This document shows, one piece after another, positions 1 through 6,098 of a stretch of DNA of 12,541 nt. The notes beneath the pieces were generated by a model. The model did not search any database. It worked only from the letters and a program-made list of their open reading frames with translations, and was not told the DNA's origin. Position numbers and translations under genes: made by a program. Source of the DNA: Candidatus Pelearchaeum sp. (GTDB lineage: Archaea > Thermoproteota > Nitrososphaeria_A > Caldarchaeales > Caldarchaeaceae); contig WAQC01000110.1 of NCBI GenBank assembly GCA_015520425.1, positions 1 through 12,541 on the forward strand. The letters are read 5' to 3'. The number at the start of each line of letters is the position of its first letter. Position 1 is the first letter of the stretch.

Positions 1-480
1 AATGCCATTCCGACGGAGCATAAATTAGTTAAGGGGGATATCTTACGTTATGATGTGGGATGCATCTACCAGAACTATCATTCTGATGTAGGAAGAACTG
101 CAGTAGTAGATGAGCCTAAACCAAGCTTCAAGAGAGTTTATGAATGTTTACTAAAGGGCTTGGAGTCAGAAGTACAGATTATAAAAGCGGGTGTTAAGGC
201 TTCACAGATTTTTAAAACTGCTATACAGTCTGTAAGAGATGCAGGTTTGAAAAACTACCAGCGACATCACTGTGGTCAGGGCATAGGAATGGAAGTTTAC
301 GACCTGCGAATAATATCTGAACATGACGAAACAGTGTTAGAGCATGGCATGGTTATAAATGTGGAAACACCATACTATAAATTAGGTTTTGGCGGAATAA
401 TAATAGAGGACACAGTCCTAGTTAAGGATGAGGGATATGAGCTATTTACAAAAATGACGCGAGAATTTATCAAGATATAG
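1..480 (+). CDS. M24 family metallopeptidase (Xaa-Pro peptidase-like), C-terminal part
   Basis: The reading frame is open from base 1 and ends at TAG 478-480, leaving 159 residues; the N-terminal part lies outside the window. The fragment is the pita-bread catalytic domain of M24 enzymes, which normally bind two metal ions and cleave Xaa-Pro bonds or related substrates. Two Asp ligands are visible in RYDVG (D18) and SDVGRT (D29), with the family's 11-residue spacing. Two Glu ligands are visible in NVETP (E122) and IIEDT (E136). The family motif GHGIG reads GQGIG here (Q93, codon CAG at 277-279), and the later HE pair reads YD (Y100, D101), so the usual metal-binding His is missing. It could be a non-peptidase M24 member (creatinase-like hydrolase) or an enzyme with altered metal binding. 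Its AT-rich codons differ from the genes to its right. It is tail to tail with the synthase-like gene, 9 bases away. Confidence 0.88.
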   Translation, partial: NAIPTEHKLVKGDILRYDVGCIYQNYHSDVGRTAVVDEPKPSFKRVYECLLKGLESEVQIIKAGVKASQIFKTAIQSVRDAGLKNYQRHHCGQGIGMEVYDLRIISEHDETVLEHGMVINVETPYYKLGFGGIIIEDTVLVKDEGYELFTKMTREFIKI

Positions 481-497
481 ATTTGTTTCTTATTTTG
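481..497 (+). terminator. T-rich tract after the M24 gene
   Basis: Directly after the stop codon the plus strand is T-rich (ATTTGTTTCTTATTTTG). Archaeal RNA polymerase terminates on oligo-T runs without needing a hairpin, so this is a plausible terminator. It overlaps the last codons of the convergent gene, whose stop is at 490-492. Confidence 0.4.
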
Positions 498-1353
498 TCA
501 TAACTTTAGCCAGCGTCGCTGAGAATCTCATAGCCGTGCCTGTTATTATTAGGACTGTTGGTTTGTCTGTTTTGTGTAGTTTTTGTAGTGCTGCGAGTGT
601 TGTTGCTGATGCTGGTTCGCATGGTATGTTTTCTCTGTAGAGTTGTTTTGTTGCGTTGAGTGTCTCGTCGTCTGATACCTCTATTAGTGTGCCCTTGGAC
701 TCGTTTAGCGCTTTGTTGAGTTCTTTCTCATCTAGCTTTGTGAAGCCTGCTATGCTGTCTGCGAGTTTTGTCGTGGGTGCTGTGGCTCCTATTAGTTTTG
801 GCCTGTATTTTGTCTTTGTGAATCCCTGCCATATTCCTGCGTAGAGTGTTCCGTTGTTTGTTGGTATGATTACGCGGCTAGGCTCTTCATCTAGCTGTGC
901 TGCAATCTCAACCGCTATCGTGGAGTCTCCCTCTATCTTCTTAAAGTTCCTACCAGGATTCGCATCGTAGATATCGTGTTGGTTTATGTATTCTATGCAT
1001 GTTTGGAATGCTTGGCGCAGGTTGTCTCCTGTTAGGTGTAGCTCGGCGCCTAATGCTTTTATCAGCTCCAGTTTTTCTCTAGGTATGTTCCTGTGCGTGA
1101 ATACGTGGCATTTCAGTCCGTTTATCTTTGAGAAGAATGAGAGTGAGATGGCGGCGTTGCCTGTGCTTGCTATAGCTATTTCGCGGTATCCGTGTGAGAG
1201 GGCGTCTTGAATCATCATCAGTGTCTCGCGGTCCTTATGCGAGCCTGTGGGCTGGGTATATTCAAGCTTGGCATAAACGTCTAAACCTAGCTGTCTGCTG
1301 GTTCTATCCAACTTTATTAATGGAGTGGTGTATGTCGTTGGGTAATCCTGCAT
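490..1353 (-). CDS. Threonine synthase-like PLP-dependent enzyme
   Basis: A fold type II PLP enzyme, best matched to threonine synthase, which makes threonine from O-phosphohomoserine in the cytoplasm. With the start chosen here it has 287 residues. Visible motifs: TTPLIKL (residues 10-16), the PLP lysine in GSHKDR (K40), the cofactor-binding ASTGN (62-66), the phosphate-binding loop TNNGTLYAGIW (165-175), EPASA (246-250) and ITGTAMR near the C terminus. The open frame extends upstream to 1590, but that part overlaps the 3' end of the polyferredoxin gene in another frame and has no enzyme-like sequence. ATG at 1351-1353 is the first good start after that gene's stop, although no clear Shine-Dalgarno sequence precedes it. 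At 287 residues it is short for the family (usually about 350-400). A related deaminase or an enzyme with another substrate remains possible. The coding strand is strikingly rich in A and C. Confidence 0.8.
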   Translation of the reverse strand: MQDYPTTYTTPLIKLDRTSRQLGLDVYAKLEYTQPTGSHKDRETLMMIQDALSHGYREIAIASTGNAAISLSFFSKINGLKCHVFTHRNIPREKLELIKALGAELHLTGDNLRQAFQTCIEYINQHDIYDANPGRNFKKIEGDSTIAVEIAAQLDEEPSRVIIPTNNGTLYAGIWQGFTKTKYRPKLIGATAPTTKLADSIAGFTKLDEKELNKALNESKGTLIEVSDDETLNATKQLYRENIPCEPASATTLAALQKLHKTDKPTVLIITGTAMRFSATLAKVMTK

Positions 1354-1391
1354 CTCAGGTGAGAATAGAAATTGAAAGTTCTTAATCGTTT

Positions 1392-3311
1392 CTACATGGA
1401 TGTCCGCATTACCATCGGCTGGGCTGTTAGCCAGAGGCTGAACATCGTGTAGAATATCATGAGCGTTGTTATGGGTATCTGGCTCCTGAATGCCTGTGAG
1501 TGTGTCGGGTATATTCGGTGTGCTATCTTTGTTGAGACGTACACCGCTAGTATGTGGCCTAGTATTATGAGGAATGCCTGCATATACCATACATAGTCCA
1601 TGCTTGTTATTGGTGCTACCTGTATGTTTGCTGTTCCGAATAGGTTCCAGCCATAGCCGAATGGGTCTGAGAGCGCTTTGATGAATCCCATGAACTCCAT
1701 GTTAAAGTGCGCTACGTTATGCGCTGCGTGGTAGAAGAGGGCTATGGGTAGGAATGAGATTGCGAAGTATGTGAAGAGTGTCCTAGTGTTGAGCAGCGTG
1801 GTTCCCGACATTAGTCTGGCGAGGTAGACGAAGAAGTAGACGACGCCTATTAGGAATCCTAGGAAGAGGAACATCCAGAGGGTGAATGAGCCTATGTAGC
1901 CTAGGTATGGCTCTGTTAGTGAGATTAGTAGCCCCCATGTTGGTATCATTGTTAGGCCGTGGAATGATGTTAGGGCTAGTATGACTACTGCGAAGAGCGC
2001 CCACGCGTGGCTTGGTGTGAAGGAGCTGGTTAGGTCTTTGAGGAATGGCCTGAAGTTAAACGCCACGTTGTCGTGTGGGCATGTCTTGACGCATTCGGAG
2101 CATAGTATGCAGCTCGTGCTTGTTGCGCTGTTCTCGGAGCCTACGTAAGTGTATGTTGGGCAGCCGTAGCCTTTCTCATTGCCCCTTATGCAGTCCTTCG
2201 TCTTACAGTTCTTACAGACTTCTAGGCTCTCGGCCTTAAGCTCTACGGGGGACATTAGGGAGTATGCGCCCTGTATCGCTCCTATTGGGCAGCCGTAGCG
2301 GCAGAAGTAGTTGCGCTCAAAGAGGAGCATTGAGCCTAGGGTTAGGCCGAGTATTATCAGGCCTAGATACGCTGTCTGTATCGGGCTCTTGGTTACTCCT
2401 ATGGCGAGTTCCAGCCATGTGAGGAGTATGAAGAGCGCCGCTGCTAGGAGTATGGTCTTAAAGCGTGCTGGCCATCTCAAACCTAACGTGAATTGCCGCG
2501 TCTTTCTCCCCCAGAGGCTTAGCTTCTGTATCCAGTCGCTTATAGCCAGCCATGGGCATGATGCGCAGAAGACACGGCCTAAGAACATGACTGTGAAGAT
2601 TAGGACTATCCACCAGAATATCCATGTGAGGCTTGTTGCTATGTTGCTTGACGGGTCTTGAGAGCCGAAGAAGCCCGCTAATATCACGAGTATGAACGCT
2701 GCTACTGTGGGAACCCTTAATGTGAATTGGAATTTTCTACTCTTGACCCAGCGTTTGATTATCCTGTTTCTTAAGATGTTGTAGCGTCTATACGGCTTCT
2801 CGCCTATCCTCTTACTATAAGCCTCAACGACTAGGAACGACACGAGGACCGCCATGCCCGATGAGGTGAGGAAGAGCCAGTCAGGCATGCCGGGCATCAT
2901 GTGTTTTGTAGGCTCTCTCGGCGGGAGAACAATCACCGAGAAGGGGAAAACTTCCTTCTCCTCGCCATCATAAACCTCTACCTCTATGCTATTCTCGCCC
3001 TCGTCGGTGAATTGGAGGGTGGCGACATAGTAGCCTGCCTCGTGCTCTGATGCTTGTTTAATTATAGTCTGCTTAACGCCTGCTATTGTGACTGAATACT
3101 TCACCACAACGCTTAAGCCTCTCACAGGCTCGCCGCTGGCTTTAGCGACTATAGACAAGGTGAGGCGGACTTCCTCGCCAACTGCTGGATTGACTGGATA
3201 GAAGTATGCTTCTATGCTGTATTTCTGGGAATCCGCCCCATAAGCTGTTGTTAGAAGCGTTATCATTATTAACAGGGCGGTTAGGACGGGAAGCCTAGGA
3301 GAAGCTCTCAT
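1392..3311 (-). CDS. Membrane polyferredoxin (NapH/CcoG-like) with N-terminal Ig-like domain
   Basis: A 639-residue integral membrane iron-sulfur protein. Residues 1-25 look like a signal peptide (cleavage near AYG|ADS). Residues 30-130 form an extracytoplasmic beta-rich, YtkA/FixH-like domain ending in the GYYVATLQF and EGENSIEVEV strands. Hydrophobic segments follow at about 144-164, 198-214, 228-247, 287-306 and 313-331. The NapH/NosR/CcoG cysteine motifs are CASCP (249-253) and CRYGCP (337-342). Two [4Fe-4S] sites are likely, from C366, C369, C374, C384 and the ferredoxin motif C401xxC404xxC407xxxC411P. About five further membrane segments (433-630) carry a His cluster at H528, H531 and H535, plus H586. 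Such proteins pass electrons across the membrane, from quinol or ferredoxin to periplasmic enzymes, or reduce metal ions. The exact partner is unknown. No strong Shine-Dalgarno sequence precedes ATG 3309-3311. The gene is divergent from the small Ig-like gene and followed by the synthase-like gene. Confidence 0.85.
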   Translation of the reverse strand: MRASPRLPVLTALLIMITLLTTAYGADSQKYSIEAYFYPVNPAVGEEVRLTLSIVAKASGEPVRGLSVVVKYSVTIAGVKQTIIKQASEHEAGYYVATLQFTDEGENSIEVEVYDGEEKEVFPFSVIVLPPREPTKHMMPGMPDWLFLTSSGMAVLVSFLVVEAYSKRIGEKPYRRYNILRNRIIKRWVKSRKFQFTLRVPTVAAFILVILAGFFGSQDPSSNIATSLTWIFWWIVLIFTVMFLGRVFCASCPWLAISDWIQKLSLWGRKTRQFTLGLRWPARFKTILLAAALFILLTWLELAIGVTKSPIQTAYLGLIILGLTLGSMLLFERNYFCRYGCPIGAIQGAYSLMSPVELKAESLEVCKNCKTKDCIRGNEKGYGCPTYTYVGSENSATSTSCILCSECVKTCPHDNVAFNFRPFLKDLTSSFTPSHAWALFAVVILALTSFHGLTMIPTWGLLISLTEPYLGYIGSFTLWMFLFLGFLIGVVYFFVYLARLMSGTTLLNTRTLFTYFAISFLPIALFYHAAHNVAHFNMEFMGFIKALSDPFGYGWNLFGTANIQVAPITSMDYVWYMQAFLIILGHILAVYVSTKIAHRIYPTHSQAFRSQIPITTLMIFYTMFSLWLTAQPMVMRTSM

Positions 3312-3458
3312 AACGCTTCTACTCTGTATTTAGGTGGTTTAGCGATTTTATTCTTTTGGTTGAGGATTGTACCATAAACTTTACTAGTTATCTCCAGCTT
3401 TCTTCATAACGCTGTTTTAGCGGATTGTAGAGCTCTTAAGGGAGGAGAATCCATTACT
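3312..3458. promoter_or_regulatory. Divergent intergenic region with ordered short direct repeats
   Basis: These 147 bases separate two divergent starts and must hold both promoters. No canonical TATA box stands out. Three short words occur twice in the same order: CATAACGCT (3309-3317 and 3405-3413), TTTAGCG (3338-3344 and 3416-3422) and GGATTGTA (3364-3371 and 3422-3429). The first copy of the first word overlaps the polyferredoxin start codon. The repeats could be binding sites for a shared regulator or the remains of a tandem duplication. Confidence 0.35.
3441..3448 (+). promoter_or_regulatory. Shine-Dalgarno site of the small Ig-like gene
   Basis: GGAGGAGA lies 10 bases before ATG 3459-3461. 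It supports that start over the in-frame GTG and ATG codons that follow immediately. Confidence 0.65.
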
Positions 3459-3950
3459 ATGGTGATGAGGTGGCCTGCCGCTGTTCTCCTCGCCGCTTCA
3501 CTACTAGTGTCGCTCAGCGCCGTGGCGGCTCACACAGACCACGGCGGTATCGTTGTAGGTGATTATGTGGTAGCGTTAAGTCCTTCTGTCTATGTGGCGG
3601 GGAGAAACTCAACTGTGTATGTGTTGATAGACTTCTCACGCAACATGACGGAAGCCAGCGGGCTTGAAGTATATGCGCGGCTCATAACCCCAGACGGCTC
3701 CGAGGTCTTTAGCGAGAAGCTGAAAGAGATACCGCCAGGAATATACTATTTCACCTATCTGTTCAGTGAGACTGGTGATTATACGCTGAGGGTTCGTATA
3801 GAGGATACAGACGCATCGCTTACGCTTAGCGTTGTTAGCGCTGGTGAGCAGGCTTCGTTGGAGGGGATAGTTATAGTTGTGGTGGGGCTCGTGGTATTAG
3901 CTAGTGTGGCGCTGTACGTTAGGCGTATGAGGCGTAGAGAGCTGGAATAA
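3459..3950 (+). CDS. Small membrane-anchored Ig-like (YtkA/FixH-like) secreted protein
   Basis: A 163-residue protein with a signal peptide (residues 1-24), a beta-rich extracytoplasmic domain (about 34-126), one C-terminal membrane segment (about 134-154) and a basic cytoplasmic tail (RRMRRR). The domain has the pattern of YtkA/FixH-like folds: a PSVYVAGRNSTV strand, PPGIYYFTYLF, then ETGDYTLRVRIED. It resembles the N-terminal domain of the divergent polyferredoxin, so the two may interact or share a ligand. The likely cleavage site is AVAA|HTDHGG, which would leave His25 as the mature N terminus, with His28 nearby. Such a site could bind copper, but this is only an inference. No enzyme motif is visible. 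It is tail to tail with ccdA, 8 bases away. A pure structural or accessory subunit is equally possible. Confidence 0.75.
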   Translation: MVMRWPAAVLLAASLLVSLSAVAAHTDHGGIVVGDYVVALSPSVYVAGRNSTVYVLIDFSRNMTEASGLEVYARLITPDGSEVFSEKLKEIPPGIYYFTYLFSETGDYTLRVRIEDTDASLTLSVVSAGEQASLEGIVIVVVGLVVLASVALYVRRMRRRELE

Positions 3951-3958
3951 CCCAGGCT

Positions 3959-4666
3959 CTACCTTCCAGGTAGGAATATTATGTCGGTGCCGTAGATGTA
4001 TAGCACGCCCATACTGAGTAGTATGAGGTATATCCCGACCACTATGAGCAGTATCCCGCTTATCTTATGCAGCTTGGGAGCAAGGTTCTTCAGCCTGTTT
4101 ATCGCCGCTGTCTTTGCGAGAGATACGAGTATCGTGGTAGCTATGAGCGGGGCTGCCACGCCAACGGTGTATGAGAGGAAGATGAGCATACTATACAGCG
4201 GGTTAGCTAAGGTGAGTGCGAAAAGAACTATCGTTATGAATATCGGGAACGTGCATGCCTGCGCTCCCAGGCCGTAGCCTAGGCCGAAGAGGTAGAAGCC
4301 TGGCAGTCCAGATATGTTGAAGCGTGTGGCCAGGTTGGATGATAGCCCGACTACGGGTATGTTGATGTTAAACAGCATAACCACGCCTAGGGATATGACT
4401 AGAGCAGCTGCTATGTAGCCGAATGATGAGAGGTATCTTATGATTAGCGAGCCTGTGAGCCCCACCAACGCGCCGATTGCTATATAGACTGTGAGAAGTC
4501 CCAGAACTGCTGTCAAGCCAGCGAGGAGCGCGCGTCTGACGCTTGTTCTCTCACCCAGCAGGTATGCTACATAGCCTGGCAGTAGTACATAGCCGCATGG
4601 AGATATTAGGGCGAATACTCCCGCTGTGGCGGCGAAGACCAGCGCAAAACTAAAGGAGACCGACAT
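3959..4666 (-). CDS. ccdA: CcdA/DsbD-type transmembrane thiol-disulfide reductase
   Basis: A 235-residue protein with about six membrane segments, the usual size of CcdA. It carries electrons from cytoplasmic thioredoxin across the membrane to extracytoplasmic thioredoxin-like proteins. The two redox cysteines sit in their family contexts: ISPCGYVLLPGY (C24) in the first membrane segment and GAQACTFP (C138) in the fourth, the two halves being related by an internal repeat. The start ATG 4664-4666 has GGTAGGGTAGG directly before it; another ATG 13 bases upstream runs into a stop after three codons. The gene follows the TlpA-like gene by 21 bases on the same strand, so the two are very likely one operon and CcdA probably reduces that protein. 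Cytochrome c maturation and copper-protein assembly are the known uses of this pair. Confidence 0.92.
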   Translation of the reverse strand: MSVSFSFALVFAATAGVFALISPCGYVLLPGYVAYLLGERTSVRRALLAGLTAVLGLLTVYIAIGALVGLTGSLIIRYLSSFGYIAAALVISLGVVMLFNINIPVVGLSSNLATRFNISGLPGFYLFGLGYGLGAQACTFPIFITIVLFALTLANPLYSMLIFLSYTVGVAAPLIATTILVSLAKTAAINRLKNLAPKLHKISGILLIVVGIYLILLSMGVLYIYGTDIIFLPGR

Positions 4667-4687
4667 CCTACCCTACCATGTAGGTGG

Positions 4688-5305
4688 TTATCCAGCCTCT
4701 ATGACAGCACCGCCCTCAAACTCCTTCAGCTTGTCATACTCCTTATTCAGGATAAGCTCTATAATCTTGGGATAGTTGTCCTTGACGAACTGAATCTGGG
4801 CAGGATTCCTAAAACGCTCAACACCATTCTCGTCAACGAAGATATGCGTGAAGAGTGTTGGTATGCTCAGCTCTATTATCAAGTCTCCCTCGCCGAGAGC
4901 CATGTACTTCCAATTAATCTTAAACTGGTCGCGATACTCGCGTATCCAGTCTGGCTCCTCGTTCTGGACAAATATGGAGACTATCTCTATCTTATCCTGA
5001 TACTTGCTGTAAATCTCCTGCAAGTAGCCAACGTTATGCAGGTATTCGCATGAGGCGCAGCCTATGAACGTGAATTCCAGTATGGTTATCTTCCCAGGCT
5101 CATAAAGCTCGCTAACCATAATCTCCTTAACACCATCATCGGTTACCAGCTTTATCGGAAAATCAATAACATTACCCATTTCTTCTTTTGCTACATCTTC
5201 TTTCTCCACACTATTATTCATGAATAACGTAAACCCACCTATGCTAGCTGCTAGAACAGCTACAATAATCGTAGCTACTAGTATTATTGCGTTTTTTCTC
5301 CTCAT
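4688..5305 (-). CDS. TlpA-like membrane-anchored thioredoxin-fold protein
   Basis: A 205-residue protein anchored by one N-terminal membrane segment (about residues 6-29) with an extracytoplasmic thioredoxin fold. The active site is GCASC (C83, C86) after the strand ITILEFTFI, and the cis-Pro loop is SIPT (P149). TlpA- and ResA-like proteins reduce disulfides in apocytochrome c or in copper-site proteins. Two differences from a plain TlpA can be seen: the CASC pair where many relatives have CxPC, and a FTHIFVD strand with His154 after the cis-Pro, which loosely recalls Sco copper chaperones. The start ATG 5303-5305 follows a weak site, AGGTCGGGA. It lies directly upstream of ccdA, its likely electron donor. 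It is separated from livF by 79 bases with a T-tract, so it is probably transcribed on its own. Its exact client is unknown. Confidence 0.85.
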   Translation of the reverse strand: MRRKNAIILVATIIVAVLAASIGGFTLFMNNSVEKEDVAKEEMGNVIDFPIKLVTDDGVKEIMVSELYEPGKITILEFTFIGCASCEYLHNVGYLQEIYSKYQDKIEIVSIFVQNEEPDWIREYRDQFKINWKYMALGEGDLIIELSIPTLFTHIFVDENGVERFRNPAQIQFVKDNYPKIIELILNKEYDKLKEFEGGAVIEAG

Positions 5306-5336
5306 TTCCCGACCTAACGGGCTTTAGGCCAACTGA

Positions 5337-5344
5337 GTATTAAG
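5337..5344 (-). promoter_or_regulatory. Possible TATA element for the tlpA-like/ccdA operon
   Basis: The minus strand reads CTTAATAC about 36 bases before the start codon, a fair match to an archaeal TATA box. The next 30 bases contain a small inverted repeat (CCTAA/TTAGG at 5313-5328). Support is weak: no clear BRE, and the surroundings are AT-rich. Confidence 0.3.
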
Positions 5345-5351
5345 TCTTATG

Positions 5352-5372
5352 CTAAAAAACTAAAAGGAAAAG
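5352..5372 (-). terminator. Oligo-T terminator after livF
   Basis: Read on the minus strand, 13 bases after the livF stop, the sequence is CTTTTCCTTTTAGTTTTTTAG. Runs of four to six T without a hairpin are typical of archaeal intrinsic termination. This would close the importer operon before the tlpA-like gene. Confidence 0.6.
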
Positions 5373-5384
5373 AATACTAACTGT

Positions 5385-6098
5385 TTAATAGCCTCTAATC
5401 GTGTTAAGCAGTGCCTGGTCTTGGAATATCTTCATAGGGTCGCCTGCGTAGATTATCTCGCCTCTATCAATTGCGTATAGGCGTTCGCCTACCTTAGCTG
5501 CGTTATTCACGTTTGACTCTGCTATGAGTATGGAGATTCCCAGCTGCTTTATCTGGTTGACCGCCTTTATGAACCGCTCAACAACCACAGGCGCCAGCCC
5601 CTCAAAAGCCTCGTCAAGCAGTAGTAGCTTGGGGCGTAGAGAGAGCGCCCGCGCTATTGAGACCATCTTCTTCTCGCCGCCACTACAGTAAAGGCCGCGC
5701 CTATTCCATATTCTCTTAAGCTCTGGGAAGATGTTGAATATCGTCTCCTCCATATCCTTCTCGCTCACCTTCTCATGCTTTGAGAGCCATATCCCCAGCT
5801 TGATGTTCTCCTCAACAGTTAAGTCGGGGAAGACTCTACTATCCTCAGGCGAGTATCCTATGCCGATGCGCGTAGCCCTGATATGGGGAGGTAGGCCAGT
5901 AATATCCTTACCATCAAACGTTATCTTCCCAGACTTAACGGGATAAAGCCCTATTATGCTCTTAATCGTGGATGTCTTCCCAGCCCCGTTCCTCCCAACG
6001 AGGACGACTGTCTCGTCTTTGTCTATGTTTATAGAAAGGTCTCTAAGCACTTGGACAGCCCCTATATTTACGTTGATGTTATTAACCTCAAGAAGCAC
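5385..6098 (-). CDS. livF: Branched-chain amino acid-type ABC transporter ATPase LivF
   Basis: A 237-residue cytoplasmic ATPase, the usual size of LivF; it pairs with LivG and powers import through LivH and LivM. Visible motifs: Walker A GRNGAGKTS (35-43), the LivF-type Q-loop region YSPEDSRVF (82-90), the ABC signature CSGGEKK (138-144, with Cys for the usual Leu) and Walker B LLLLDEAFEG (158-167). The switch-loop position reads AESNV (193-197): LivF proteins normally have Gln here (VEQN) and other ABC ATPases His, so Ser is unusual. Translation starts at GTG 6096-6098, preceded by GGGGTGA with six bases of spacing. The gene overlaps livG by 11 bases, which suggests translational coupling. 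It is the last gene of the importer operon. The substrate is not determined by this subunit. Confidence 0.95.
   Translation of the reverse strand: MLLEVNNINVNIGAVQVLRDLSINIDKDETVVLVGRNGAGKTSTIKSIIGLYPVKSGKITFDGKDITGLPPHIRATRIGIGYSPEDSRVFPDLTVEENIKLGIWLSKHEKVSEKDMEETIFNIFPELKRIWNRRGLYCSGGEKKMVSIARALSLRPKLLLLDEAFEGLAPVVVERFIKAVNQIKQLGISILIAESNVNNAAKVGERLYAIDRGEIIYAGDPMKIFQDQALLNTIRGY

Noticed and set aside
1354..1590. N-terminal extension of the synthase-like frame (79 residues)
   Set aside because: It lies in another frame over the 3' end of the polyferredoxin gene, which is clearly coding there (membrane segments), and it shows no synthase features.
3459..3950. Naming the small secreted protein CopC
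   Set aside because: It has an Ig-like pattern and possible N-terminal His, but I cannot see the rest of the CopC copper-site residues; it fits YtkA/FixH-like domains as well or better.
5313..5328. CCTAA/TTAGG hairpin before the tlpA-like gene
   Set aside because: The 5-bp stem is too short to call a regulatory RNA or operator without comparison.
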